Made by a program: the position numbers and the translations under genes. 64,000 bases of DNA from an uncultured Lachnospiraceae bacterium (GTDB lineage: Bacteria > Bacillota > Clostridia > Lachnospirales > Lachnospiraceae): positions 1 through 64,000 of the forward strand of contig CAMVRS010000002.1 in assembly GCA_947169935.1 (NCBI GenBank), read 5' to 3'. Shown piece by piece: positions 41,780-51,102 of the stretch. The notes below the pieces were generated by a model. That model did no database searches and had not been told where the DNA came from. It was given only the letters and a program-made list of their open reading frames with translations. Positions within the stretch are counted from its first letter, which is position 1. Every line of letters starts with the position of its first letter.

Positions 41780-42064
41780 TTATTTCCCGCTGCATTTACC
41801 GGCGACCAACGCTTCTTTTTCCGTTTTGTTAAGCTTGTTCTTTATCTCCCATTCGCGCCGCATGGCAAGACGTTTTGCTTCCTTAGGATCCTCGTCTTCA
41901 AACTCTTCGCAGTGGACCAGAACGCAGGGTCTTTTAGCGTGCGTACACTTGGCTCCTTTGGGGCTTTCATTATGTTCCTTAAGCCTGCGCTCTACGTCCG
42001 TAGTCCAGCCTGTATAAAGGCTTCCATCGGCGCAGCGCAGCATGTAAATATACGTTTTCACCAA
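41780..42064 (-). CDS. GIY-YIG nuclease-domain protein (YhbQ/UPF0213-like)
   Basis: 94 residues, mostly the GIY-YIG domain: TYIYMLRCADGSLYTGWTTD and the conserved arginine and glutamate in RREWEIKNKL. Members of this small family are linked to DNA repair or recombination, but the biochemical role is unsettled. The start is TTG at 42064 or the adjoining GTG at 42061; AGAGGA lies 5-8 bases upstream. It diverges from mecA. Confidence 0.88.
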   Translation of the reverse strand: MVKTYIYMLRCADGSLYTGWTTDVERRLKEHNESPKGAKCTHAKRPCVLVHCEEFEDEDPKEAKRLAMRREWEIKNKLNKTEKEALVAGKCSGK

Positions 42065-42085
42065 TTTTTCCTCTCCGCCTTTTCC

Positions 42086-42114
42086 TTGACGAAAACAGGC
42101 AAAGTCATTATACT
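42086..42114 (+). promoter_or_regulatory. mecA promoter giving a leaderless transcript
   Basis: TTGACG (42086-42091), exact 17-base spacer, TATACT (42109-42114). The mecA ATG begins at 42122, so transcription should start at or beside the initiator codon. A perfect TATAAT lies in the same place on the minus strand (42112-42107) for the divergent GIY-YIG gene. Confidence 0.7.
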
Positions 42115-42121
42115 ATAGCGC

Positions 42122-42925
42122 ATGAAGATTGAACAGGTGAACGAAAACCAGATACGCTGTATCCTCACAAAGGAAGATCTTGAAGAACGCAAGATCAAAT
42201 TCAGTGAGCTTACTTATGGCAGTGAAAAAGCTACCAGGCTTTTTCGTGATGTCATGCAGCAGGCTAATTATGAATATGGTTTTACGCCCGATGAGCACCC
42301 TCTTATGATCGAAGCGGTGCCCATGCAGTCCGGTATGATAGTTTTCGTTATCACCAAGGTCACCGCACCTGATGAATTCGACAGCAAGTTAAGCCAGATA
42401 GTCAGCGCTCTCAAGGATAATCTTGGCGGTGATGTGATCGACGAAGACGAGGATCTGCCTTTTGGCAATAATGAAGATACAGAACCCGTAACCGCTTCTA
42501 TACGGATCAGCGCGGTCAGCAATAATAATAATGAGCAGGCTGCTTCTGTTTCGCTGAGCGATCTTTTCAGGGAGATGTTCACCCGCGGAAACCAGCCGGT
42601 CCGCAAGCCGGAAAAAGTACAGGAATCCCGCCAGCAGGACCGCATCTTTGTTTTCAACGATCTGGGCAGCGTGATAGATGCAGCACATTCACTCTCCGCT
42701 CTGGATCCCGGTGAAAGCTGCCTTTATAAGAATAAAACCGACGGTAAATATTACCTTGTGATATACGCCGATTATCTCACCCCCGGTGCTTACCGCAGCC
42801 TGTGCATGGCGATGTCGGATTTCAGCGCCGGCGAGCAGTTCTCTCCCAGCATGGAAGCTTATATGGAAGAACACTTCGATATAGTAATACCGGAACACGC
42901 ATTACAGTCACTGAGAGAAATCTGA
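42122..42925 (+). CDS. mecA: Adaptor protein MecA
   Basis: 267 residues. The N-terminus KIEQVNENQIRCILTKEDLE, AYGSEKA-like LTYGSEKATRLFRDVMQQA and the C-terminal domain (about 180-265, QDRIFVFNDLGSVIDAAHSL) match clostridial MecA, which targets substrates to ClpC/ClpP. An acidic linker (about 80-175) joins the domains. The start codon follows the -10 box by 7 bases with no Shine-Dalgarno sequence. ClpC is not in the window. Confidence 0.93.
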   Translation: MKIEQVNENQIRCILTKEDLEERKIKFSELTYGSEKATRLFRDVMQQANYEYGFTPDEHPLMIEAVPMQSGMIVFVITKVTAPDEFDSKLSQIVSALKDNLGGDVIDEDEDLPFGNNEDTEPVTASIRISAVSNNNNEQAASVSLSDLFREMFTRGNQPVRKPEKVQESRQQDRIFVFNDLGSVIDAAHSLSALDPGESCLYKNKTDGKYYLVIYADYLTPGAYRSLCMAMSDFSAGEQFSPSMEAYMEEHFDIVIPEHALQSLREI

Positions 42926-42949
42926 GAAAACTATAAAAATAAGCACAAA

Positions 42950-43020
42950 AAAAGATCCTTCGCTTCGCTCAGGATGACCTTAAATCCCTGTCATCCTGAG
43001 GCGTAAGCCGAAGGATCTTA
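42950..43020. repeat. Paired inverted GATCCTTCGC repeats between mecA and proS
   Basis: AAGATCCTTCGC...AGGATGAC (42952-42978) and its inverted copy GTCATCCTGAG...AAGGATCTT (42990-43019) form a long hairpin with an 11-base loop between two convergent genes. It could serve as a bidirectional terminator. Confidence 0.75.
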
Positions 43021-43024
43021 TCTT

Positions 43025-44782
43025 TTACACAAAGTCTTCAGCAAATACAGGCGGCTCAACCTTTTCGTTTATCTTGTCCGTGAGTTCCTGTATCACAGCC
43101 TTGATCTCTTCCACGGCATTATCGATGCTTACAAGCTTCTGAATGCTCTTATCACGGCTGACTATCTCGATCTGTCCATTCTCAAGATTTCTGGGGCCCA
43201 CCATTACTCTTACAGGTACGCCTATAAGATCAGCATCCGCAAACATAACACCCGGACGCACATCGCGGTCATCATAGATCACTTCGACGCCCGCAAGGGT
43301 AAGTTCCTTATAAAGCTTGTCGGTTGCCTCAAGGCAAGCAGCATCCTTAGCTTTTAAGCAGCACAGATGTACCTGCCAGGGTGCGATGGTGATAGGCCAG
43401 ATAGGGCCGTAATCGTCATGGCTCACTTCGCATACGGACGCGGCAAGACGTCCAACGCCTATACCGTAGCAGCCCATAATGGGAAGCTTTTCGGTATTAT
43501 CGGAATCAGCATATTTCATATGCATGGTCTTTGTATACTTGGTACCCAGCTGGAAAATGTTACCAACCTCGATACCGCGGCGGATCTTAAGTGATTTCTT
43601 ACCGCAGACGGGGCATACGCCGCCTTCCTTTACCTTGGACACATCTGCAAATTCGGTGATGCCGCAGTCGCGCTCAAGGTTCATTCCCTTATAGTGGTAA
43701 TCAGCCTCATTGGCGCCGCATACCATGGAATCCAGTCCCTTAAGGGTCACATCCACGATCACCTGTGCCTTTGCCTTTAAATTGTAAGGTCCGATAAAGC
43801 CTGCAACTATGCCGCTTTCGGGAGTGATATCGGCAGCATGTACCTTATCGCCCACCAGGTTAACCAGCTTGGTCTCGTTTACTTCATAATCACCGCGGAG
43901 GAATACTATAACGTATTCGTCGGTCATATTCTTCTGATATACTACGGCCTTACAGGAAGTTTCCTCTGTGGAATTCAGATATTTCGTTACATCCTCGATG
44001 GTCTTGCAGTCGGGAGTATGTACTTTTTCAAGAGTCTCAAGACCGGTGGAAGGGTTCTCAACCTTGTTCTCAACCACTTCCATGTTTGCCTTAAGGCCGC
44101 ACTCATCGCAGAGAACAATCGAATCCTCACCTGCATCGGTAAGAAGCATATACTCATGTGAGATGCTTCCGCCCATCATACCCGAATCAGACTTAACAGT
44201 GACGACCTCGGGTATACCTGCACGCTGATAGATACGGTTGTATGCGTGATATACAACATCATAGTACTTCTCCAGATCCTCCTGTGAGGTGTGGAAGGAA
44301 TATGCATCCTTCATGGTGAACTCCCTCACACGGATAAGACCTGCACGGGGGCGTGCCTCATCACGGAACTTGGTCTGGATCTGATATATCATAAAAGGAT
44401 ACTTAGCATAAGACTGGGCGTATTCACGGACCAGATGTACGGCAGCTTCCTCATGAGTCATGCCAAGGATCATGGGGCTGTCATTTCTGTCGCTAAAGCG
44501 CAGCAGCTCATCTCCCACGCTCTCATATCTGCCGGATTCTTCCCAAAGCGATCCGGGCATTACCACGGGGAACATTACTTCCTGGCCGCCTACAGCATCC
44601 ATCTCCTGACGGATGATCTCCTCGATCTTCTTTGTGATGCGCTTCATCGGATGATAAAGTGAAAAGATACCGTTAGCCATATACTTGATATAGCCGCCCT
44701 TCACCATCAGCGCATGGCTGTCAAACTCACAATCCGAAGGCCTCTCCTTAAATCTGTCGCCTACAAGCTTTCTAAGTCTCAT
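43025..44782 (-). CDS. proS: Proline--tRNA ligase
   Basis: 585 residues, the bacterial form with the YbaK-like editing insertion. Class II motif 2 (TKFRDEARPRAGLIRVREF) and motif 3 near GCYGIGVGR are present, and the editing domain lies at about 230-400. It charges tRNA-Pro. A GAGGTGG site precedes the ATG and a promoter is at 44826-44854. No T-box leader. It converges with mecA. Confidence 0.97.
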   Translation of the reverse strand: MRLRKLVGDRFKERPSDCEFDSHALMVKGGYIKYMANGIFSLYHPMKRITKKIEEIIRQEMDAVGGQEVMFPVVMPGSLWEESGRYESVGDELLRFSDRNDSPMILGMTHEEAAVHLVREYAQSYAKYPFMIYQIQTKFRDEARPRAGLIRVREFTMKDAYSFHTSQEDLEKYYDVVYHAYNRIYQRAGIPEVVTVKSDSGMMGGSISHEYMLLTDAGEDSIVLCDECGLKANMEVVENKVENPSTGLETLEKVHTPDCKTIEDVTKYLNSTEETSCKAVVYQKNMTDEYVIVFLRGDYEVNETKLVNLVGDKVHAADITPESGIVAGFIGPYNLKAKAQVIVDVTLKGLDSMVCGANEADYHYKGMNLERDCGITEFADVSKVKEGGVCPVCGKKSLKIRRGIEVGNIFQLGTKYTKTMHMKYADSDNTEKLPIMGCYGIGVGRLAASVCEVSHDDYGPIWPITIAPWQVHLCCLKAKDAACLEATDKLYKELTLAGVEVIYDDRDVRPGVMFADADLIGVPVRVMVGPRNLENGQIEIVSRDKSIQKLVSIDNAVEEIKAVIQELTDKINEKVEPPVFAEDFV

Positions 44783-44825
44783 TTTATTACCACCTCAAAT
44801 ATTGATAAATTGCGTAACAAAGGCA

Positions 44826-44854
44826 ATTCTACAACCATTTGAACTTTATTGCAA
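44826..44854 (-). promoter_or_regulatory. proS promoter
   Basis: Minus strand TTGCAA (44854-44849), 17-base spacer, TAGAAT (44831-44826), 43 bases before the proS start. Confidence 0.65.
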
Positions 44855-44872
44855 GGGGGATGTTGTCCCCCC
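44854..44872. other. G-tract/C-tract hairpin
   Basis: AGGGGGATGTTGTCCCCCCT folds into a strong 6-base GC stem just upstream of the proS promoter. There is no T-run. Confidence 0.45.
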
Positions 44873-44880
44873 TGAGCATA

Positions 44881-44909
44881 AAAAAACCGCGGGGCTTTTA
44901 ACCCCGCGG
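44881..44909 (-). terminator. Terminator of the acidic-protein gene
   Basis: Minus strand CCGCGGGG-loop-CCCCGCGG followed by seven Ts; 15 bases after the stop codon of the gene at 44924. Confidence 0.9.
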
Positions 44910-44923
44910 CCGCATTTTGGATC

Positions 44924-45904
44924 TTATTCTTCGGATGAGGTGTCTTCTGCCTTTTCTTCCTTAACTTCTTCAGCAGCCTCTTCCTGAACCTCGGTCACCT
45001 TGATCTCGGATGCTTCTTTCTTCTCGCCTTCTTCAGCCGGCTTAGCCTCGGGCTTTGAGAAAACATCGGTCACAGCCTTAGAGATCTTGTCGCCTACGCC
45101 TACAGCAAACTCGCCGATACCGTTAAGAGTATCACCCAGGGTACCTCCGATATCGTTGAGGGTTCCGCCGATGGAGCCGCCGATGTTGTTCAGCGTCTTA
45201 GCGATATTGTGGATCTCATCCTGTCTCCACTGATCATAATCGATATCCTGCAGGGCGCTGTAAGCCTCATTATCCTTTGCGGGATAGATCCATGCAGTCA
45301 TGTCATGCAGCTGGATGCTGATGGTGCAGCTTGTATCATCGCCGCTGTTGAAAGGAAGCTCGAATACACGGATGATGCCGTCCTCGGTCTTCTTGCATAC
45401 AACAGGTTTGAAACGGTTCTTGTCACCACGGTCGATGGGATAAGTATATCCGTCACCGGGCTCCTTAAAGAATACAGATACGCTGCTCTCTGCAACGTCT
45501 GCGCGGATGAAGCTGCTCTTGATAGCAAAGCGGAATACATAATCAGTATCCTTCTCAAGATCTATGGTCTTTACGATACCGGTAGCTGCGCCGCCCTGAG
45601 CTATCTCAAAGCATTCAACGCTCTCGCCGCACTCGGTGACCATCAGTCTGGTACCCTTGCTGCTTGCGATCTTCTCGTCAAGTTTGAATCCTCTTGCCTT
45701 AAACTCTATAACATTAGCCATTGTTTTATCCTCCATATTATTTTTAATAGAAAAAGCGTCCGCTCCGGCAGCATCGCTGAGTTGGATTGTCCCCTCATCG
45801 ATCTGGACCGCACGTCCGCTCTTTATAAGGCCCCTTGCCCTCTTAGGGTAGGTTGCGCCGATAATGTCACCATTATAATTTGTCACAAGAATGTTTTTTG
45901 TCAT
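44924..45904 (-). CDS. Acidic protein with RRXRR-like N-terminus, unknown function
   Basis: 326 residues. Residues 1-42 (ILVTNYNGDIIGATYPKRAR, then GLIKSGRAVQIDE) resemble a short N-terminal module seen in other clostridial proteins; an RRXRR-like name is a recollection, not a search result. A middle beta-rich domain (about 65-215) has four internal cysteines. Residues about 235-280 are glycine-rich, with IGG..G.TLN.IG repeated every 7-8 residues. The last 50 residues are very acidic (Glu/Lys/Ala). No signal peptide. A terminator and promoter frame it as a single-gene unit. Confidence 0.65.
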   Translation of the reverse strand: MTKNILVTNYNGDIIGATYPKRARGLIKSGRAVQIDEGTIQLSDAAGADAFSIKNNMEDKTMANVIEFKARGFKLDEKIASSKGTRLMVTECGESVECFEIAQGGAATGIVKTIDLEKDTDYVFRFAIKSSFIRADVAESSVSVFFKEPGDGYTYPIDRGDKNRFKPVVCKKTEDGIIRVFELPFNSGDDTSCTISIQLHDMTAWIYPAKDNEAYSALQDIDYDQWRQDEIHNIAKTLNNIGGSIGGTLNDIGGTLGDTLNGIGEFAVGVGDKISKAVTDVFSKPEAKPAEEGEKKEASEIKVTEVQEEAAEEVKEEKAEDTSSEE

Positions 45905-45995
45905 GGGTGTCTCCCCCTTGCAACTGTGTATTGAATTGTTACCCTTTTGCAGCCTGCGTTTTTTATTATGGGTTTCTTCCCCAGCTGCAATTAAA

Positions 45996-46024
45996 TTTAT
46001 ACCATATCCCCCATCTTCTGTCCA
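45996..46024 (-). promoter_or_regulatory. Promoter of the acidic-protein gene
   Basis: Minus strand TGGACA (46024-46019), 17-base spacer, TATAAA (46001-45996). GGGGGAG lies close to the start codon. Confidence 0.65.
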
Positions 46025-46077
46025 GATACTGTCAGTTGCATTTTCGCAACCTCCGCGATCATCCTGCCGGATAAATT

Positions 46078-47592
46078 TTACTTATCCAAAACAGGTTCTT
46101 CTCCTATCCATTCACTTAAGATATCAAGAGCCTCAGTACGCATGTCATCAGGCAGATTGGATATTTGGGAACTGTGAGGCATGGTCGGATTGATAAAGAT
46201 CCTGTTGTTTTCGTTTTCCTCCGTTGTTATCGCCAGACTGCGCCAGGGATCGGTACCGCCGAATATCATCAGGCGCTTTGCCGGTGTTGTTTCCAGCGAA
46301 GCAACTATACCGTCATGAAAACTGCTGTCGTAAATGAAGGCCGCTTTCTGTTCTTTGGTAAACACCATATCCTGCAGGAATTCCGGCTGCATTTCTTCCG
46401 TTACCGAAAGCGTATCCGCAATCCCGGCTTCTGCAAGCGCGTCCCGCAGATACGAAAAATTATAAAGCTGCTGGCCATAAGTAGTTGCTGTATTTACGTA
46501 GTAAGGCCATCCAAAACAATGGAAGCTCCAGTCCTGGGGATCCTGTATCTTTATGAGGAAATCATATACGGCGTTTTGTTTTGCTTTCTGCTCCGATGCA
46601 GTAGATGCAGGCATGTTCACGATCTCCCTAAGCTTCTCAAAATCCCCTCCGCTCTGCCAGAAATTAACTGCAAACTCTAGAACATCCATATCATAGAGAA
46701 CATCCGTTTTAACCTGTTCTGGATAATTATAAGGTTTCGTCGTAACCTTTTTCTCAAATTTGGGAAGCAGGTCCTGCTTGTACCGCATCGCTTCTGTCTG
46801 GAAGGCTGTAACAAGCCCTCTCAGTTCTTCGCCTTTTTCCTCACCAAAAGCAGAATCTCCTATCTGCGTATAGACGAAATCATACATACGTGTATCATTC
46901 ATCCCATCGGCGCAGGGAGCCACATAAGGTACATAAGCCAGCATATCCTCCGGATAATAATATCCGTACACATTAGTCATAAGCCCGCCCCTGCTGCTTC
47001 CCATCGATACCCATTTATCACCCAGAACGGGACTTAACGCCTGATATATATGGTGATAGTCATTTGCCGCATTCTCTGCAGTATGATACTCCCAATACTT
47101 TGTATCCGTATTGCTCATATCAGCCGGTCTTGAATTACCGAAAAACCTGTGCTCCACATGAATATAATTTCCGTCGTAATATTCTGATATTTCCGGAGCT
47201 GGTTCCAGTGCGAGATAATATGGCGCCATTATATCCCCAAGACAATAGCCGTCTGTCTCTATCACATTGATCCTGGCATCATCATGGATAGCCACTTCAA
47301 CTCTCTGGGGAAATGAACCCTTCGAAGGATCCGACCAGTCCAGAGGCTGCTCAAAAGTCACCAGATATTTCTCCGAAAAAAAGACACTCATCTTCCAGAG
47401 TTCCTTAACTTCCGTTACCCCATCTATAGCAGCAAGCTGAGCCATCCTGTCTTTATTTCTTGCGTATCCTTTGTTGTATAAAAATACAGCCGGTATGCCA
47501 AGCACTACTGCCAATACGATCAGTACCGTCAATAAAACTTTTTTCTTTTTCTTCTTTGCTGCCGGATCAAGATTCCTGTTCTTTTTTCTCAT
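46078..47592 (-). CDS. Membrane-anchored S37-type aminopeptidase
   Basis: 504 residues. A lysine-rich N-terminus and transmembrane helix (about 19-40) anchor it. The alpha/beta-hydrolase domain follows, with VTFEQPLDWSDPSKGSFPQR and the nucleophile S200 in GSSRGG; the acid is in FGGTDPWRSLAI and the histidine in PTMPHSSQ. The pattern matches Streptomyces-type tripeptidyl aminopeptidases (peptidase family S37). It would release short peptides outside the cell. It lies 150 bases downstream of the M6 protease, which ends in a terminator. RBS CGGAG. Confidence 0.85.
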   Translation of the reverse strand: MRKKNRNLDPAAKKKKKKVLLTVLIVLAVVLGIPAVFLYNKGYARNKDRMAQLAAIDGVTEVKELWKMSVFFSEKYLVTFEQPLDWSDPSKGSFPQRVEVAIHDDARINVIETDGYCLGDIMAPYYLALEPAPEISEYYDGNYIHVEHRFFGNSRPADMSNTDTKYWEYHTAENAANDYHHIYQALSPVLGDKWVSMGSSRGGLMTNVYGYYYPEDMLAYVPYVAPCADGMNDTRMYDFVYTQIGDSAFGEEKGEELRGLVTAFQTEAMRYKQDLLPKFEKKVTTKPYNYPEQVKTDVLYDMDVLEFAVNFWQSGGDFEKLREIVNMPASTASEQKAKQNAVYDFLIKIQDPQDWSFHCFGWPYYVNTATTYGQQLYNFSYLRDALAEAGIADTLSVTEEMQPEFLQDMVFTKEQKAAFIYDSSFHDGIVASLETTPAKRLMIFGGTDPWRSLAITTEENENNRIFINPTMPHSSQISNLPDDMRTEALDILSEWIGEEPVLDK

Positions 47593-47660
47593 GTTTTTTT
47601 CTCCGTTATTATCTTATATCCTTCCGGACTCTCTGCGCCGCCTGCGGATACATTTGTAAA

Positions 47661-47694
47661 GTGAAACGGCCCTCTGCGATCAGCAGAGAGCCGC
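47661..47694 (-). terminator. Terminator of the M6 protease gene
   Basis: Minus strand GGCTCTCTGC-TGATC-GCAGAGGGCC followed by GTTTCACTTT, about 50 bases after the stop. The stem is 9-10 base pairs, the T-run weak. Confidence 0.6.
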
Positions 47695-47742
47695 CCCGCT
47701 TTGTTCAATATTCAGAACACATTTATGGTGTCTGAAATATAA

Positions 47743-50700
47743 TTATTTAGTAATCTTGAAGGTGACTATCTGGGTACCGGAATAGTTTCCTTTCTCTGTT
47801 GCGGATATGATCATCACCAGCTTACCGGGAAGTATATTGTTATAGCAATTTACTTCAAATTCATCGGGATTTAACTGTCCATCCTTTAAGATCTCATCAT
47901 AGTCTTTGCCCTTAGGCAGCTGGATAGTGTAATCCTTTCCGTACTGGGGGATTATCTCCTCTCCTGTTGCCTTAAAGCTCTTTGTGAGTTTCTTGACCTT
48001 AAGCTTCTCAACCACGTTCTTCTTCTGGACCTTAATGGTATTCTCTGTCTGTCCTACGAAGTTGGGACTCTTTGCTGTAACAACTGCTGTATAAACGCCT
48101 TCATCGGTAAGCTTTTCAAGTTCTCTGCCCATCTCGTTATAATACTTAACCTCAAAATCAGAAGCCTTTATGGTAAGTTTCTTTCCGTCATTTGCATAGA
48201 TAAGATAGGGCTTAACCTTCTGGGGCTTGCCGGTATGGCTTAAACATTCGGAGTAGAAATACAGATCATAATCCAACTCAGCAGGTCTTATCTCAAATTT
48301 CTTCTCAATAGCTTTTTCCTTTTTATAGGACTTGAGGAAGGTAACTGTAACAGTTCCTGTTCCTGCATTCTTATTGTTTTTATAACCCAGTTTGTAATCC
48401 TTGCCCTTATTAAGCAACGTTATGCCGTTCAGCACAATTACATCAGGTCTTATTGCACTGCCTGTATATACACAGTCGTCCATCAGCGAAGAACACCAGC
48501 ACTTATTGAGATATCCCTGTGCCCCAAACTCTGCCATAGTCATGTCACCGTTAAGGAGCACGGACAGCTCTTCCATCATCTGTATAAGATTACTCTCACC
48601 ATATGTATTCTTTAATGCCGCTACTACGTCTTTTGCAGGCTCATTATCTACAGTAACTTTACATTCAGCCTTTGCTCCGTTAGCAGTTGTATATGTAACA
48701 ACTGCCTCTCCTTCTTTCTTTCCGAGTATCCAGCCTCCGTTATATACGCCAACACAGCCGTTACTGCTTTTAACTGAAACAGAACCGTTAGCAATAACAT
48801 CTAATTTGAAGAATTCATTTTCGCAGAGTGTCACTTCTTCTCTGCTTAATTCCGCAAACGCTATATTGTACTCAGCACGAAGGCGTCTGGAGGCAGGGCT
48901 CACACCATCCTCATTCTTAACAAAAGCCATTGCCTTGATCACACAGCTTCCGTCTATGCTTATCGGACCACTGTATACATTACCGGTAGGAGAAGGCTCA
49001 CTTCCGTCAAGGGTATAGGTAATAAAACTGCCCTGAGGTGCTCCGCTTATCTCAATTTCAAATGCTTTATCATATGTGCCTGATGCTTTGTTTGCACTCA
49101 GATTTGTATTTATGTCGGGATAGAAAGTAACCGGAACTCTTATCTCTTCTGCCAGGATATCATTTGTCGAAGATATGCATCCCTTGGGAATTACAAGCAT
49201 ACCATCAGAGAGACGGAAATCCGACATCATATAATAAACAACATTACTTTTCTTAGAGTATTCATGCATGTAATCCCTGCATAAAATAGATTCACCTCCC
49301 CATTTTTCGCTTTCAATGATCTGACCGCTTATGGGATCGATGTCATATACAGAAGCATGCAGATCGTTATTAAAATTAACAGGCTGATCAAAAGTAAGCT
49401 TTATATATGCAGCTTCATATAGTTCATCGTAATCGGCAGTGCATTCCGTGACTACGGGACCTGCTTCTTCATTCTTATCAAAGCCCACTTTAAAGCTCAT
49501 TACATCATTGCCGCTCACGATGTCGGTGATGTTGATCCCGCTGTTTTCCAACGTCGAATTCAGGATCATACCATCTCCGGAAGGATTGTTATAGAAATCC
49601 GAAGAAGGATCGCTTGTCTCGGTCAGCTCATTACCGTTGCGGTAAAAGCCCCAATATCTGTCGCCTGTGCACCAGAAATTCTTGATCAGCGGTATCATGG
49701 AATCATACATATTGGATACCAGAAATCCTGTTCCGCTTTCATTAAGCTTTGCATAGATATGATACAGACGCAGTCCATCTGCCGGCTGATCCAAAGTGAT
49801 GTACTCACCTGTCGCCCGGACTAATCTTGTTCTTCCCCACTCATCAACGATATCATTCTTTACGGCCTTGTAATACTCTGCCAGTATAAATTGTGAATAG
49901 ATGCCGTTTTCGTTTTTCTCTTCTTCGGGAATGATGATAGCGATATCACCCGTTTCCGCATAAGGTCTCAATGTTATGCTCTCACTGGAAGACGTAACCC
50001 ATTGAACGTTTTCTTCCGGAAGCCAGCCAAGCAGCATTTTTGCAAAACCGTCCTGATCACCGGTGTTTGAGCTCATCATAGCAAAGGTATCGATCTTTGC
50101 CAGATCACTTTCATATGAATAATAGTCATCCAGTCCCAGCTGATGTCCCGTCTCATGTATAAATGTACAGATGTAATCCGCCATGTCATCCAGACCGGCC
50201 ACGTTCTCATGTGCGGTATCAACAACCTGTATAGCAACAGGCATGGAGTATGAACCCACATATACTTCTATACTCTCATTAAGCGCACCGAGACGATAAG
50301 CCCACCACTGGGAGTTCCAGCCTGTATGGCCGCCTGCCATTACAAAATAGCATGCATCTATGACCTTATCATTGTTTGCATCATAATTAGCCAGATATTT
50401 GTCCAGATACTCCAGATCCGTCATACCCGAATCCGCAGTATTGTTCGAAACAACCTTTGTTGCCCAATCATTCAGGATCTCCTGATAAAGAGGTATGCAC
50501 CACTGCGTTTTACTATTATAGTAATCTCTGTCATGCTCCGATTCATATTCTATGCAGTCACCGGTTATGGTCAGCTTCCCGAAAGAAGATCTCTGATAAT
50601 AAGCAGTAAGGCTCTCCTGAGGGTATAAAGGATCGTTTACATTTTCGGGAGCATCGGGCTTAAAAACCTGAGCAGCAAACTCTTCTTTAAAACCTTCTTT

Positions 50701-51102
50701 AAATTTGCGATCCGCAAACTCTGTTAAAAAGACAAGAGTATTAACCTCACCTTCGGAAGGCATCATCTGATCAAGCCCTGTTACAGGCAAAGCTGCGTAA
50801 TCTATCCCTTCCTCATCCGGCATGTATTTAGCCAGATTTTTATACAGCGAGTTCTGAGTTTTTTCCGAAGACTCTTTTTCTACAATACGGACAAAGCCTT
50901 CATCTTCCACATCTACATCTTCTGCGAATGCATCATCTGCTGCGTCCTCCACTGTCTCATCCGAAGACTCCTGCACTGCAACAGCATCATCCTGCACCGC
51001 TTCGTTTTCTCCTGCTGCTGCGACCGGCATCACCGATCCGAATACGCTCTCAAAAGACATAAGTCCTGTGAGCAGCCACGCCATCAGTTTCTTTTTCTTC
51101 AT
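47743..51102 (-). CDS. Secreted M6-family metalloprotease with C-terminal Ig-like modules
   Basis: 1119 residues. Signal peptide (1-30), an acidic propeptide-like region (30-95), then the catalytic domain with HETGHQLGLDD at 316-326, the HExxHxxGxxD zinc motif of immune-inhibitor-A type peptidases. After about residue 560 come beta-sandwich modules: one like the chitobiase C-terminal domain (SFITYTLDGSEPSPTGNVYS), one Big-like, and three of the GKDYKLGYKNNKNAGTG type shared with the protein at 19338. No sortase signal. A strong AAGGAG site. It lies 55 bases after the response regulator on the same strand with no matching terminator. Confidence 0.9.
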   Translation of the reverse strand: MKKKKLMAWLLTGLMSFESVFGSVMPVAAAGENEAVQDDAVAVQESSDETVEDAADDAFAEDVDVEDEGFVRIVEKESSEKTQNSLYKNLAKYMPDEEGIDYAALPVTGLDQMMPSEGEVNTLVFLTEFADRKFKEGFKEEFAAQVFKPDAPENVNDPLYPQESLTAYYQRSSFGKLTITGDCIEYESEHDRDYYNSKTQWCIPLYQEILNDWATKVVSNNTADSGMTDLEYLDKYLANYDANNDKVIDACYFVMAGGHTGWNSQWWAYRLGALNESIEVYVGSYSMPVAIQVVDTAHENVAGLDDMADYICTFIHETGHQLGLDDYYSYESDLAKIDTFAMMSSNTGDQDGFAKMLLGWLPEENVQWVTSSSESITLRPYAETGDIAIIIPEEEKNENGIYSQFILAEYYKAVKNDIVDEWGRTRLVRATGEYITLDQPADGLRLYHIYAKLNESGTGFLVSNMYDSMIPLIKNFWCTGDRYWGFYRNGNELTETSDPSSDFYNNPSGDGMILNSTLENSGINITDIVSGNDVMSFKVGFDKNEEAGPVVTECTADYDELYEAAYIKLTFDQPVNFNNDLHASVYDIDPISGQIIESEKWGGESILCRDYMHEYSKKSNVVYYMMSDFRLSDGMLVIPKGCISSTNDILAEEIRVPVTFYPDINTNLSANKASGTYDKAFEIEISGAPQGSFITYTLDGSEPSPTGNVYSGPISIDGSCVIKAMAFVKNEDGVSPASRRLRAEYNIAFAELSREEVTLCENEFFKLDVIANGSVSVKSSNGCVGVYNGGWILGKKEGEAVVTYTTANGAKAECKVTVDNEPAKDVVAALKNTYGESNLIQMMEELSVLLNGDMTMAEFGAQGYLNKCWCSSLMDDCVYTGSAIRPDVIVLNGITLLNKGKDYKLGYKNNKNAGTGTVTVTFLKSYKKEKAIEKKFEIRPAELDYDLYFYSECLSHTGKPQKVKPYLIYANDGKKLTIKASDFEVKYYNEMGRELEKLTDEGVYTAVVTAKSPNFVGQTENTIKVQKKNVVEKLKVKKLTKSFKATGEEIIPQYGKDYTIQLPKGKDYDEILKDGQLNPDEFEVNCYNNILPGKLVMIISATEKGNYSGTQIVTFKITK

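Noticed and set aside
44783..44923. T-box leader before proS
   Set aside because: The leader is too short and lacks a T-box sequence and specifier structure; the promoter lies close to the gene.
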